Positions 1 through 6,701 of a DNA stretch of 14,769 bases are shown here, piece by piece. The stretch spans positions 1 to 14,769 of the forward strand of contig JAITHZ010000102.1 of the NCBI GenBank assembly GCA_031279795.1, given 5' to 3'. Within the stretch, counting starts at the first letter, position 1. Each line of letters opens with the position of its first letter. Source of the DNA: Bacteroidales bacterium. Lineage in GTDB: Bacteria > Bacteroidota > Bacteroidia > Bacteroidales > WRGA01. Below the pieces are notes generated by a model. That model was not told the DNA's origin and made no database searches. It worked only from the letters and a program-made list of their open reading frames with translations. The position numbers and the translations under genes are program-made.

Positions 1-275
1 GCATTGAAAAGCACGCGGCTTTTGAAACTGTCGCTCCACTGCATCTGCATTTCCACGATAAACTGTCTGCCGTTTTTGTCCTTACAGCGCACATCAACGA
101 TGGAATCTTTGAGGACGGGAATTTCGGGGATAAGTTCTGTCGCATCATATTCGATGCTTTCTATCGGTGAATCGAGCGGTAAAAGCGAATTTAACAAACT
201 GATGCAAAGTCGTTTGTGTTCGCCAAAGATTTTTTTGAAAATCAAATCGTTTTTGGGGTCAAGGTAGCGTGCCAT
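1..275 (-). CDS. PD-(D/E)XK nuclease family putative transposase (Rpn/PDDEXK_2 type), 3' end beyond window
   Basis: Starts at ATG 275-273 and runs off the left edge, so only about 91 N-terminal residues are visible. They open with MARYLDPKNDLIFKKIFGEH, the D-x-x-F-K-x-x-F-G start typical of the PDDEXK_2 / Rpn 'recombination-promoting nuclease/putative transposase' family, which is multicopy in many Bacteroidota genomes. Further on, Asp61 in the strand IVDVRC and the E-x-Q pair (Glu75, Gln77) in FIVEMQMQW fit the family's nuclease core; ExQ in place of ExK is common in this family. The gene has its own promoter (307-338) and sits just after sufB behind a repeat block, which fits an inserted, independently expressed accessory gene. 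Family members are usually about 280-400 residues, so most of the gene is missing here. Family assignment is fairly secure; actual mobility is inferred. Confidence 0.85.
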   Translation of the reverse strand, partial: MARYLDPKNDLIFKKIFGEHKRLCISLLNSLLPLDSPIESIEYDATELIPEIPVLKDSIVDVRCKDKNGRQFIVEMQMQWSDSFKSRVLFN

Positions 276-306
276 AGTAGCAAAGTTTACAGATTTAATA
301 TGCTTG

Positions 307-338
307 CAAAGTTAGTATTTTTTTCCTTATTCCGCAAA
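307..338 (-). promoter_or_regulatory. Bacteroidota-type promoter for the PDDEXK gene
   Basis: On the minus strand a TTTG (338-335) is followed after 20 bases by TAACTTTG (314-307). This matches the Bacteroidota primary-sigma pattern of TTTG at -33 and TAnnTTTG at -7, with the usual 19-21 base spacer. The start codon at 275 lies about 30 bases further on, giving a short leader. The gene can therefore be transcribed without read-through from sufB. Confidence 0.7.
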
Positions 339-356
339 ATTTTAAAGGCGTCATTA

Positions 357-460
357 AGAGTTGAGAATTAAGAATTAAGAGTTGAAAATTAAGAATTGAG
401 AGTTGAGAATTAAGAATTGAGAGTTGAGGTTGCAAACTCTCAACTCTCAACTCTCAACTC
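357..460. repeat. Heptamer-periodic repeat with inverted half, forms a long hairpin
   Basis: Three tandem 21-base units (357-377, 378-398, 399-419) each consist of three 7-mers of the form AGARTTR, for example AGAGTTG, AGAATTA, AGAATTG. A partial fourth unit (420-428) follows. The right part (435-460) is the inverted word AACTCTC three times plus AACTC. Bases 417-427 pair perfectly with 440-450 (11 bp, loop 428-439), and pairing continues with scattered mismatches out to 407/460. The block begins two bases after the sufB stop on the minus strand, so it may stop or protect the sufB transcript. There is no clean U-run directly after the perfect stem, so a classical intrinsic terminator is not shown. 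It may equally be a dispersed genomic repeat. Confidence 0.8.
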
Positions 461-462
461 AT

Positions 463-1911
463 TTATCCCACGCTTCCTTCCAGTGTCAGTTGCAACAGTT
501 TTTGAGCTTCAACGGCAAATTCCATTGGGAGTTTGTTTAAGACTTCTTTTGCATAGCCATTAACAATCAGGCCAATGGCATCTTCAGTAGAGATTCCGCG
601 CTGGTTGCAGTAAAAAATCTGGTCTTCACTGATTTTTGAAGTTGTAGCTTCGTGTTCTACGATGGCAGTTTCGTTGTTCACATCCATGTATGGAAAGGTG
701 TGTGCGCCACACCGGTCACTCAACAGCAGGCTGTCGCACTGGGAAAAATTGCGGGCGTTTTCGGCTTTTGTTCCAATTTTCACCAGGCCGCGATAACTGT
801 TTTGGCTTTTGCCAGCTGAAATTCCTTTCGAAACAATTGTACTGTGTGTATTTTTGCCCAGATGAATCATTTTAGTACCTGTGTCAGCCTGCTGAAAATT
901 GTTGGTCACAGCAACAGAATAAAATTCGCCTGAAGAATTGTCGCCCAGTAAGATGCACGACGGATATTTCCAGGTAATTGCCGAACCTGTTTCCACCTGC
1001 GTCCAGGAAATACGGGAATTGACACCCTTGCACAGTCCACGTTTGGTCACAAAATTATAAATTCCGCCACGCCCTTCCCTGTCGCCTGGATACCAGTTCT
1101 GTACGGTTGAGTACTTGATTTCTGCGTTTTCCATTGCAACGATTTCGACGATGGCGGCATGAAGCTGATTTTCGTCGCGCATCGGAGCGGTACAGCCTTC
1201 AAGGTAACTCACATAGCTGTCGTCTTCGGCAATGATCAGCGTCCGCTCAAACTGTCCGGTATTTATGGCATTTATACGAAAATAGGTGGAAAGTTCCATC
1301 GGACAGCGCACACCTTTCGGAATAAACACAAACGAGCCGTCGCTGAATACTGCCGAATTTAATGCGGCAAAATAATTGTCGCGGTACGGCACAACCGAAC
1401 CCAAGTATTTTTTCACCAAATCGGGATGTTCTTTCACCGCTTCGCTGAACGAACAAAAAATGATGCCTTTTTCGAGCAGCGTATCCTTGTAAGTTGTTCG
1501 TACCGAAACGCTATCCATTACGGCGTCAACGGCCATTCCCGAAAACATTTTCTGTTCGTGAATCGGTACGCCCAGTCGGTCGAATGTTCGCAAGAGTTCG
1601 GGAGCAACTTCATCCGGATTTTTTGGAGTTGCCGTTCGTTTTGGAGCAGCATAGTAACTGATGTCCTGATAATCAATCACAGGAATGTTGAGTTGCGCCC
1701 ATGTTGGCATTTCAAGCGTTGTCCAGTAATGATAGGCTTTCAGTCGGAAATCAAGCAGCCAGTCAGGTTCTTCTTTTTTTTTAGAAATAACCCTCACTAC
1801 CGATTCATCCAGGCCTTTCGGCAAGATATCGGTATCAATAAGCGTTTCAAAACCGTATTTATAGTCTCCCCGTGTAAAATCGTTCAATATATCATCAGAA
1901 GTTTCATTCAT
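463..1911 (-). CDS. sufB: Fe-S cluster assembly scaffold protein SufB
   Basis: SufB is the core scaffold of the SUF system; with SufC (ATPase) and SufD it forms the cytoplasmic complex that builds Fe-S clusters from sulfur delivered by SufS. The 482-residue product covers the whole family length. Signature stretches include YLEGCTAPM (Cys240), SQCDSLL (Cys392), CGAHTFPY (from 401), EHEATTSKISEDQ (from 419) and the C-terminus LPMEFAVEAQKLLQLTLEGSVG. Aligned from memory, Cys240, Cys392 and Glu421 correspond to E. coli Cys254, Cys405 and Glu434, the last two implicated in cluster assembly. I chose ATG 1911: the reading frame extends to 1950, but the only upstream start is a TTG overlapping the preceding gene, and 482 residues is the usual Bacteroidota size. 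The gap to the CvpA gene is 28 bases, suggesting co-transcription. sufC, sufD and sufS do not follow in this window. Confidence 0.97.
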   Translation of the reverse strand: MNETSDDILNDFTRGDYKYGFETLIDTDILPKGLDESVVRVISKKKEEPDWLLDFRLKAYHYWTTLEMPTWAQLNIPVIDYQDISYYAAPKRTATPKNPDEVAPELLRTFDRLGVPIHEQKMFSGMAVDAVMDSVSVRTTYKDTLLEKGIIFCSFSEAVKEHPDLVKKYLGSVVPYRDNYFAALNSAVFSDGSFVFIPKGVRCPMELSTYFRINAINTGQFERTLIIAEDDSYVSYLEGCTAPMRDENQLHAAIVEIVAMENAEIKYSTVQNWYPGDREGRGGIYNFVTKRGLCKGVNSRISWTQVETGSAITWKYPSCILLGDNSSGEFYSVAVTNNFQQADTGTKMIHLGKNTHSTIVSKGISAGKSQNSYRGLVKIGTKAENARNFSQCDSLLLSDRCGAHTFPYMDVNNETAIVEHEATTSKISEDQIFYCNQRGISTEDAIGLIVNGYAKEVLNKLPMEFAVEAQKLLQLTLEGSVG

Positions 1912-1939
1912 AAAAATAGTTTCATAAAAAGTAAATTTT

Positions 1940-2476
1940 CTAAATTTCAATTGCTTCCTGTTGCAAGAAAGGAATAGGAAGGTCTTTCAGTTCCAGCTGT
2001 TTCAGTTCATCCACATAAGGCAACAAGCATTCGCCAAATTTTCGCAACGGTTCATAAAGTTTTGTTTTCGCACGGGTTTCTGCCGAAATGAGCCAGCCGT
2101 TTTTGTCAAGCGAAGAATAGAGATTCAGCAACAATCCGATAATAAGTGCATATTTCAGCAGGCTGAGAACGCCGCCAGCCAGCCGGTTGACAAAGCCCAG
2201 ATTGGCGTCTTTCAGCATTTCGTGAAACAGCCGTCCCAACAAAGTACAAGCAATGACAACGGCAAAAAAGATGAGAATATAAGAAAATGCCAGCGGCCAC
2301 GAAGCAGCTGTGCCTAATTTTTCCGACAGCCACTGTGCCATTCTTCCGGCAAACAGTCGCACTGCCACAACGCCAAACACGCATCCAGCAATGGAAAATA
2401 CCTGACGGACAGCTCCTCTGACAAACCCCCATATTAAAGCAAAAATGAGAATAATGGATAAAAAAATATTTAACAT
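1940..2476 (-). CDS. CvpA family inner-membrane protein
   Basis: 178 residues with about four hydrophobic segments (roughly 2-20, 26-44, 62-85 and 102-122) and a hydrophilic C-terminal tail ending in ELKDLPIPFLQQEAIEI. The start, with a first helix and then WGFVRGAVRQVFSIAG, is the typical CvpA/colicin V production family opening (helix, G-x-x-R-G, helix). The later NRLAGGVLSLLKYALIIGLL, with N-R-x-x-G before a helix, is the second family hallmark. In E. coli CvpA is linked to colicin V production and to envelope homeostasis; the biochemical role is unknown. The gene starts 18 bases after the lipoprotein gene and ends 28 bases before sufB. As I recall, a CvpA gene directly before sufB is a common Bacteroidales arrangement, so this pair is probably ancestral. 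Confidence 0.85.
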   Translation of the reverse strand: MLNIFLSIILIFALIWGFVRGAVRQVFSIAGCVFGVVAVRLFAGRMAQWLSEKLGTAASWPLAFSYILIFFAVVIACTLLGRLFHEMLKDANLGFVNRLAGGVLSLLKYALIIGLLLNLYSSLDKNGWLISAETRAKTKLYEPLRKFGECLLPYVDELKQLELKDLPIPFLQQEAIEI

Positions 2477-2494
2477 GACGGTTGAAAATTAAAT

Positions 2495-3499
2495 TTATTT
2501 TGTTATCATATTGGCGATTACTGCTTTTGGATTATAGCTTGGATATAGTTTGTCGAATGTCACAACAACCACATCTCCAATAGCAATCTTATCGACAGCC
2601 GTCAACTCGCCGTCTGTACGAAATTGCGTATAGTTGTCGAAATAAACGGTTTTCAGGTTATATTCTTTTGCCGCATCAATCGAAAAGGTGTTATCTGAAA
2701 TGGCTGATACTTTGGCTTTTATCGAAAGTTGCGGTATGGTTTTCAAATCGTTAATACTGAACAAATCACCGTCATAGACAACGCCTTTCTTCTTAATCTG
2801 CACCGGCGATGTTGAAACCATACTGCCGTCGGCACTAAGAACAGCGCTGCTGATAAAAACTTCGCCAGTTTTTGTTTCAGTTTTCAGGGAAAATTCATAA
2901 ATAGGCAACGTGAAATCTTTCACAAGGGCATTTTCGTTAAAAAACTTGTGTGAACTGAAAACAATCTCCTCACTATCGCGGTTACTGCTGCTGCCGTTAA
3001 GGATGCAGCAGTACAGTCCCAACTCTCCTTTAAAGACAATCAGCACATCGCTGATATAGCCTTGCAGCGTGTTTGTTTTTTCATCAGTAATAAAAAGCTC
3101 AAAATCAGCCACCATAATATCAATCATCCCATTTCCACAGTTTGCGGACACAAGAGGAATGTTGAGCTTATCGGACAAAAAATGTGTCACAGTGTGGATC
3201 TTGATAAAATCAAAAGCATATTCAATAGTTGGCGTTTCGGGATTCGTTTCTCCGGCCAGTAACCGCAATCCAGCTGTTTGCCGCAGACTTTGCTCTTCGT
3301 ATAATCCAGCTGTTTGTCCCTTGCGTTCAAGCACCCGGTTGGCGGCAATGCCTATTAAACGCATGATATTTTGGCGGTCGGGTTTTAGCTGAATGTCGGT
3401 TTCAAATGTAGATAAATCATCTTCCAGATTTTCGGAAGTATTACATGCCAGAAAGAATAATGGCAATATCATTAACATAACAAAAGGTATACGTTTCAT
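2495..3499 (-). CDS. Lipoprotein of unknown function with C-terminal DUF5666-like beta domain
   Basis: I do not recognise a named family over the full length. The 334-residue protein begins with a basic, hydrophobic signal (MKRIPFVMLMILPLFFLAC) ending in a lipobox-like FLAC with Cys19, so export and lipid anchoring are likely. Residues 40-80 look helical. Residues 90-200 form a mixed region with NCGNGMIDIMVADFELF and a Cys-Cys pair at 164-165. The C-terminal part (about 260-334), with KVSAISDNTFSID, TQFRTDGELTAVDKIAIGDVVVV and a final strand, resembles the small OB-like repeats annotated as DUF5666; that similarity is from memory. ATG 3499 is preferred over an in-frame GTG at 3508 because it starts the signal peptide directly. 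It lies 28 bases after the TPR gene and 18 before the CvpA gene, probably in one operon. Confidence 0.75.
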   Translation of the reverse strand: MKRIPFVMLMILPLFFLACNTSENLEDDLSTFETDIQLKPDRQNIMRLIGIAANRVLERKGQTAGLYEEQSLRQTAGLRLLAGETNPETPTIEYAFDFIKIHTVTHFLSDKLNIPLVSANCGNGMIDIMVADFELFITDEKTNTLQGYISDVLIVFKGELGLYCCILNGSSSNRDSEEIVFSSHKFFNENALVKDFTLPIYEFSLKTETKTGEVFISSAVLSADGSMVSTSPVQIKKKGVVYDGDLFSINDLKTIPQLSIKAKVSAISDNTFSIDAAKEYNLKTVYFDNYTQFRTDGELTAVDKIAIGDVVVVTFDKLYPSYNPKAVIANMITK

Positions 3500-3527
3500 A
3501 GCTCTCACTTATCTTTTAATTCGTAAT

Positions 3528-5591
3528 TCACTTCATTTCTCGCAGTCGTTTTATGATGTTGTAGGAAGCGACAATGCCCAGTTCGCCGGCTTTACTGAGG
3601 TCGGCGATGGCTTTGTCGTTCTGGCCGGAATAGATACAGGCTACCCCGCGGTTAAACCATGCTTCGGCAAACTCCGGTTCTGCCTGGATTGCCTTGGTGT
3701 ATTCATTTATTGCTGCGGTATAATTTTTTTGCATAATTCGGATATTTCCCATGTTGAAATAAGCGAAGAAAAATTCGGGAGAAAACGTTATTATTTTTTC
3801 ATAATCATTTATAATCAGGCTGTAATCATAGCCCTTTGCCATGATGTCGGCAGGTAAATTCGAACGCAGCAAATCGGTTTTGGCAGTTTTGGGATGTTCC
3901 GAAGAAATGTCGTTTTGGGCAGTTTCGTATTCCAGCAGTTTGGAGCGGGCTACAGAACGATTGAAACGGGCAAGGATGAAGTGGTCGTTCAGGTCGACAG
4001 CTCGCGAAAAGGCGTCAATAGCCGACTGGAAGTCCTGCACGAGAAAATAATCCAGTCCTTGCAGAAAATAAGCGACGGAATCTGTCGGATTTTTTGCAAT
4101 TTCTTGCGAATGGTTTCTGATTGATTCGAAATGCCGTTCGATTTGTTCTTCTGTCAGAGACGATTCGGCATTGGTAATTCGCAACAGTTGCGCGTTATCC
4201 ATTCGTTTGTTGAAGTTGAAGAGCGTCTGTTCGTAGTAAGCATGTGTTTTTACGGCGTCAACCTTTTCGTAATAAGTGGTTACGAACATTGGCAGGATGT
4301 CTAATTTCACGTTTTTATCCTGAATACGACCGCGAATTTCGCTTTCATATTGTGTTGTTTGCCTGCTGTTTTCGGCCACCACGACCTTGTTGAAGTTACG
4401 GATGTTTTTGTCCGATTGTTCGCGTGTTTTCTTCTCGTCGTCTGTGCCGTCTGCGAGGGCGCTGTCCGACTGATTTTCCTGCGACGCGTCGGTGCGTTTA
4501 TTGCGTCGGTATTTTTCTTCGATACGCCAGGCGGTCATCAAGTCGCGGTCGGCGCCAGCGGCATCGCCCATCAGCCGTTTGGCAACAGAGCGGCTCTGGT
4601 ATCCAGACGTAAAGTCAGGATATTCTTCCAGTACGCTGGAGTAGTCGGCAATAGCGCCAGCATAATCGCCTGTTTGGGTACGCAGCATGGCGCGATTGTA
4701 AGTGGCGAAATAATTTTTCGGTTCAATTTCCAGCACCTTGTCGAAATCTTCGATAGCGCGGTTGTTGTCGGCAACCTGTGCCCGCAAAATTCCACGATTG
4801 TAACGGGAAATAATATCATCGGAGTCCAATTCCACCGCCTTGTCGTAATCGTCCATTGCTTCGCGCAAGTTCGACAACTGATAATTGGTTAATCCCCTGT
4901 TTACGTAATAACCTTGTTGAGGACTAAGGCGAATCGCTTCGGTGTAATCATTCAGAGCCAGCTGATAATTTTCGTGCTGATAGGCAATCAAAGCGCGCGT
5001 TGCAAATGCATACGACGAAAACTTGTCCAGTTCTATGGCTTTGTCCAGATCTTTCAACGCCTGCACTGTGTCGCCCGTTTCCACCAGCATGCATCCGCGC
5101 GTCAAATATGCTTTGTCGAAATCAGGATAACGTGAGATGATTTCATTCAATACTTTTTCAGCCGCTTCGTAATTCTTTTTTTGCGCGTATGCAACTGCCT
5201 GATTGTGCATCAGTTCTTTGTCATTTGGATAATATTCCAGCACCTTGCTGTAGTCGCTGATGGCCTCATCAAACTGTTCCAGTTGCTGACGGGCAATTGC
5301 ACGGCATTCGTATGCCTTAATAATAAACGGATTACGTTCGAGGCAGAGCGAACAGTCTTCCGTTGCGCCGCGAAAATCGTTGAGATTCAATTTTGCAATT
5401 CCACGATAGAAATAAGGTTCTGCCAAATAAGGCTTGGCTTTGATCACTTGATTAAAATACTGTATAGCAAGCACGTAATCGTCAAAATACAGTGCGCTTT
5501 TTCCGTTTGCCATGATCCTGTCAGTATTGATTTGTCCGTTAAGGGAACCCGTGACAAGCAAGCAAAAAGCAAATCCGAATATCTTTTTCAT
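3528..5591 (-). CDS. Exported tetratricopeptide-repeat (TPR) protein
   Basis: 687 residues. Residues 1-20 are a signal peptide (MKKIFGFAFCLLVTGSLNGQ), so the protein should be periplasmic or envelope-associated. Residues 22-355 hold about ten consecutive 34-residue TPR units, recognisable by repeated patterns such as Y-x-x-R-G-x-A/L, G-D-Y-x-G-A-I-x-D-Y and a final Pro (FYRGIAKLNLNDFRGATED, YNRGILRAQVADNNRAIED and others). Residues 360-425 are a charged, low-complexity linker with no TPRs. Residues 430-490 are a non-TPR segment, and a second TPR set covers about 500-560 and 585-670. TPRs are protein-protein interaction scaffolds; no catalytic motif is visible. It lies 63 bases after mreB and 28 before the lipoprotein gene. 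A scaffold for envelope or cell-wall proteins is a reasonable guess but is not shown by the sequence. Confidence 0.85.
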   Translation of the reverse strand: MKKIFGFAFCLLVTGSLNGQINTDRIMANGKSALYFDDYVLAIQYFNQVIKAKPYLAEPYFYRGIAKLNLNDFRGATEDCSLCLERNPFIIKAYECRAIARQQLEQFDEAISDYSKVLEYYPNDKELMHNQAVAYAQKKNYEAAEKVLNEIISRYPDFDKAYLTRGCMLVETGDTVQALKDLDKAIELDKFSSYAFATRALIAYQHENYQLALNDYTEAIRLSPQQGYYVNRGLTNYQLSNLREAMDDYDKAVELDSDDIISRYNRGILRAQVADNNRAIEDFDKVLEIEPKNYFATYNRAMLRTQTGDYAGAIADYSSVLEEYPDFTSGYQSRSVAKRLMGDAAGADRDLMTAWRIEEKYRRNKRTDASQENQSDSALADGTDDEKKTREQSDKNIRNFNKVVVAENSRQTTQYESEIRGRIQDKNVKLDILPMFVTTYYEKVDAVKTHAYYEQTLFNFNKRMDNAQLLRITNAESSLTEEQIERHFESIRNHSQEIAKNPTDSVAYFLQGLDYFLVQDFQSAIDAFSRAVDLNDHFILARFNRSVARSKLLEYETAQNDISSEHPKTAKTDLLRSNLPADIMAKGYDYSLIINDYEKIITFSPEFFFAYFNMGNIRIMQKNYTAAINEYTKAIQAEPEFAEAWFNRGVACIYSGQNDKAIADLSKAGELGIVASYNIIKRLREMK

Positions 5592-5654
5592 AAGAATTGA
5601 AAAATGAATTACAAATTGAAAAAGAGTAAATTATGAATTATGTTAATTCTCAAT

Positions 5655-6674
5655 TTATCGTATTAAGAACTGGAATTTGTCAATATTTTTGAGGGCAACA
5701 CCTGTTCCTTTAGCTACAGCATGAAGCGGGTCGTCGGCCACTTTGAACTGTATTTTAATTTTGTCGGTCAGACGTTTATCCAGCCCGCGCAACAGAGCGC
5801 CGCCGCCGGTAAGGAATATTCCATTGCGCACCAAATCGGCGTACAGTTCCGGAGGTGTTTGTTCCAGCGCTGTCAATACTGCAGCTTCGATTTTGGCGAT
5901 GGATTTTTCCAGGCAATGTGCAATTTCCTGGTAGGAAATTGGGATTTCCATCGGCAATGCGGTCATTTGATTCGGGCCGCGTACGATGTAATCTTCCGGT
6001 CCGTCGGCTAAATTTGTCAATGCGGCGCCAACGTTGATTTTGATTAGTTCCGCTGTTGGTTCTCCCACGCGTACATTGTGCTGTCGGCGCATGTACTCGA
6101 TGATATCGTCGGTCAAGTCGTCACCTGCGATTTTGATGGATTTGTTCGAGACGATTCCGCCCAGCGAAATGACGGCAATTTCCGTTGTTCCGCCGCCGAT
6201 ATCGACAATCATGTTTCCTTCGGGCGCTTCCACGTCCAAGCCGATGCCGATAGCCGCTGCCATCGGTTCATAAATCATATAGACGTCGCGGCCGCCGGCA
6301 TGTTCGGCCGAATCCCGCACAGCGCGGATTTCGACTTCCGTGCTGCCCGAAGGTATGCAAATGACCATACGCAACTGTGGAGTGAAAAAACTTTTCGACG
6401 TAGCCGCCATTTTAATCATTCCGCGAATCATTTGTTCGGCGGCGTAAAAATCGGCGATAACTCCATCCCTGAGCGGTCGGATGGTGCGGATGTTTTCGTG
6501 CTCTTTTCCACGCATTTGTTGCGCTACTTTGCCTACAGCAATCAGTTTGTCCGAGCGCCTGTCGAGCGCTACCACCGATGGCTGGTCAACTACTATCTTA
6601 CCATTTTGAATGATAATGGTATTCGCTGTGCCTAAATCAATTGCTAATTCCTGTGAAAATGAAAAAAGTCCCAT
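5655..6674 (-). CDS. mreB: Rod shape-determining protein MreB
   Basis: MreB is the bacterial actin homologue; it forms membrane-bound filaments in the cytoplasm that guide the elongasome (MreC, MreD, RodA, PBP2). The 339 residues match the family length. Actin-fold nucleotide motifs are present: phosphate 1 DLGTANT (13-19), phosphate 2 VDIGGGTTEIAVISLGG, and the adenosine loop FLTGGGALLRGLDKRL. The KIKxxIG-type motif reads LIKINVGAA. The N-terminus MGLFSFSQE could be the membrane-anchoring segment. ATG 6674 is 27 bases after purH, so the two are probably co-transcribed. A purH-mreB neighbourhood is, as I recall, usual in Bacteroidales, but there mreC, mreD, mrdA and rodA normally follow; here a TPR gene follows instead. 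Confidence 0.97.
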   Translation of the reverse strand: MGLFSFSQELAIDLGTANTIIIQNGKIVVDQPSVVALDRRSDKLIAVGKVAQQMRGKEHENIRTIRPLRDGVIADFYAAEQMIRGMIKMAATSKSFFTPQLRMVICIPSGSTEVEIRAVRDSAEHAGGRDVYMIYEPMAAAIGIGLDVEAPEGNMIVDIGGGTTEIAVISLGGIVSNKSIKIAGDDLTDDIIEYMRRQHNVRVGEPTAELIKINVGAALTNLADGPEDYIVRGPNQMTALPMEIPISYQEIAHCLEKSIAKIEAAVLTALEQTPPELYADLVRNGIFLTGGGALLRGLDKRLTDKIKIQFKVADDPLHAVAKGTGVALKNIDKFQFLIR

Positions 6675-6701
6675 ATCTTTTTCGGTTCTAAGATTATTCT
6701 G

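Noticed and set aside
4..267. Plus-strand frame at the left edge
   Set aside because: It lies opposite the PDDEXK gene, whose minus-strand translation has a clear family start and nuclease residues.
357..460. Possible CRISPR array
   Set aside because: The units are directly adjacent with no unique spacers, and the period is 7/21 bases; it is a simple tandem and inverted repeat.
1912..1950. N-terminal extension of sufB
   Set aside because: The only start is TTG, it overlaps the cvpA 3' end, and the extra 13 residues are not part of the SufB family.
4350..4892. Long plus-strand open frame opposite the TPR gene
   Set aside because: Shadow of the TPR gene; the translation has no family features, while the minus strand gives clear TPR repeats. 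The same applies to the long frames opposite sufB, purH, mreB, lipB, and the GH17-type gene.
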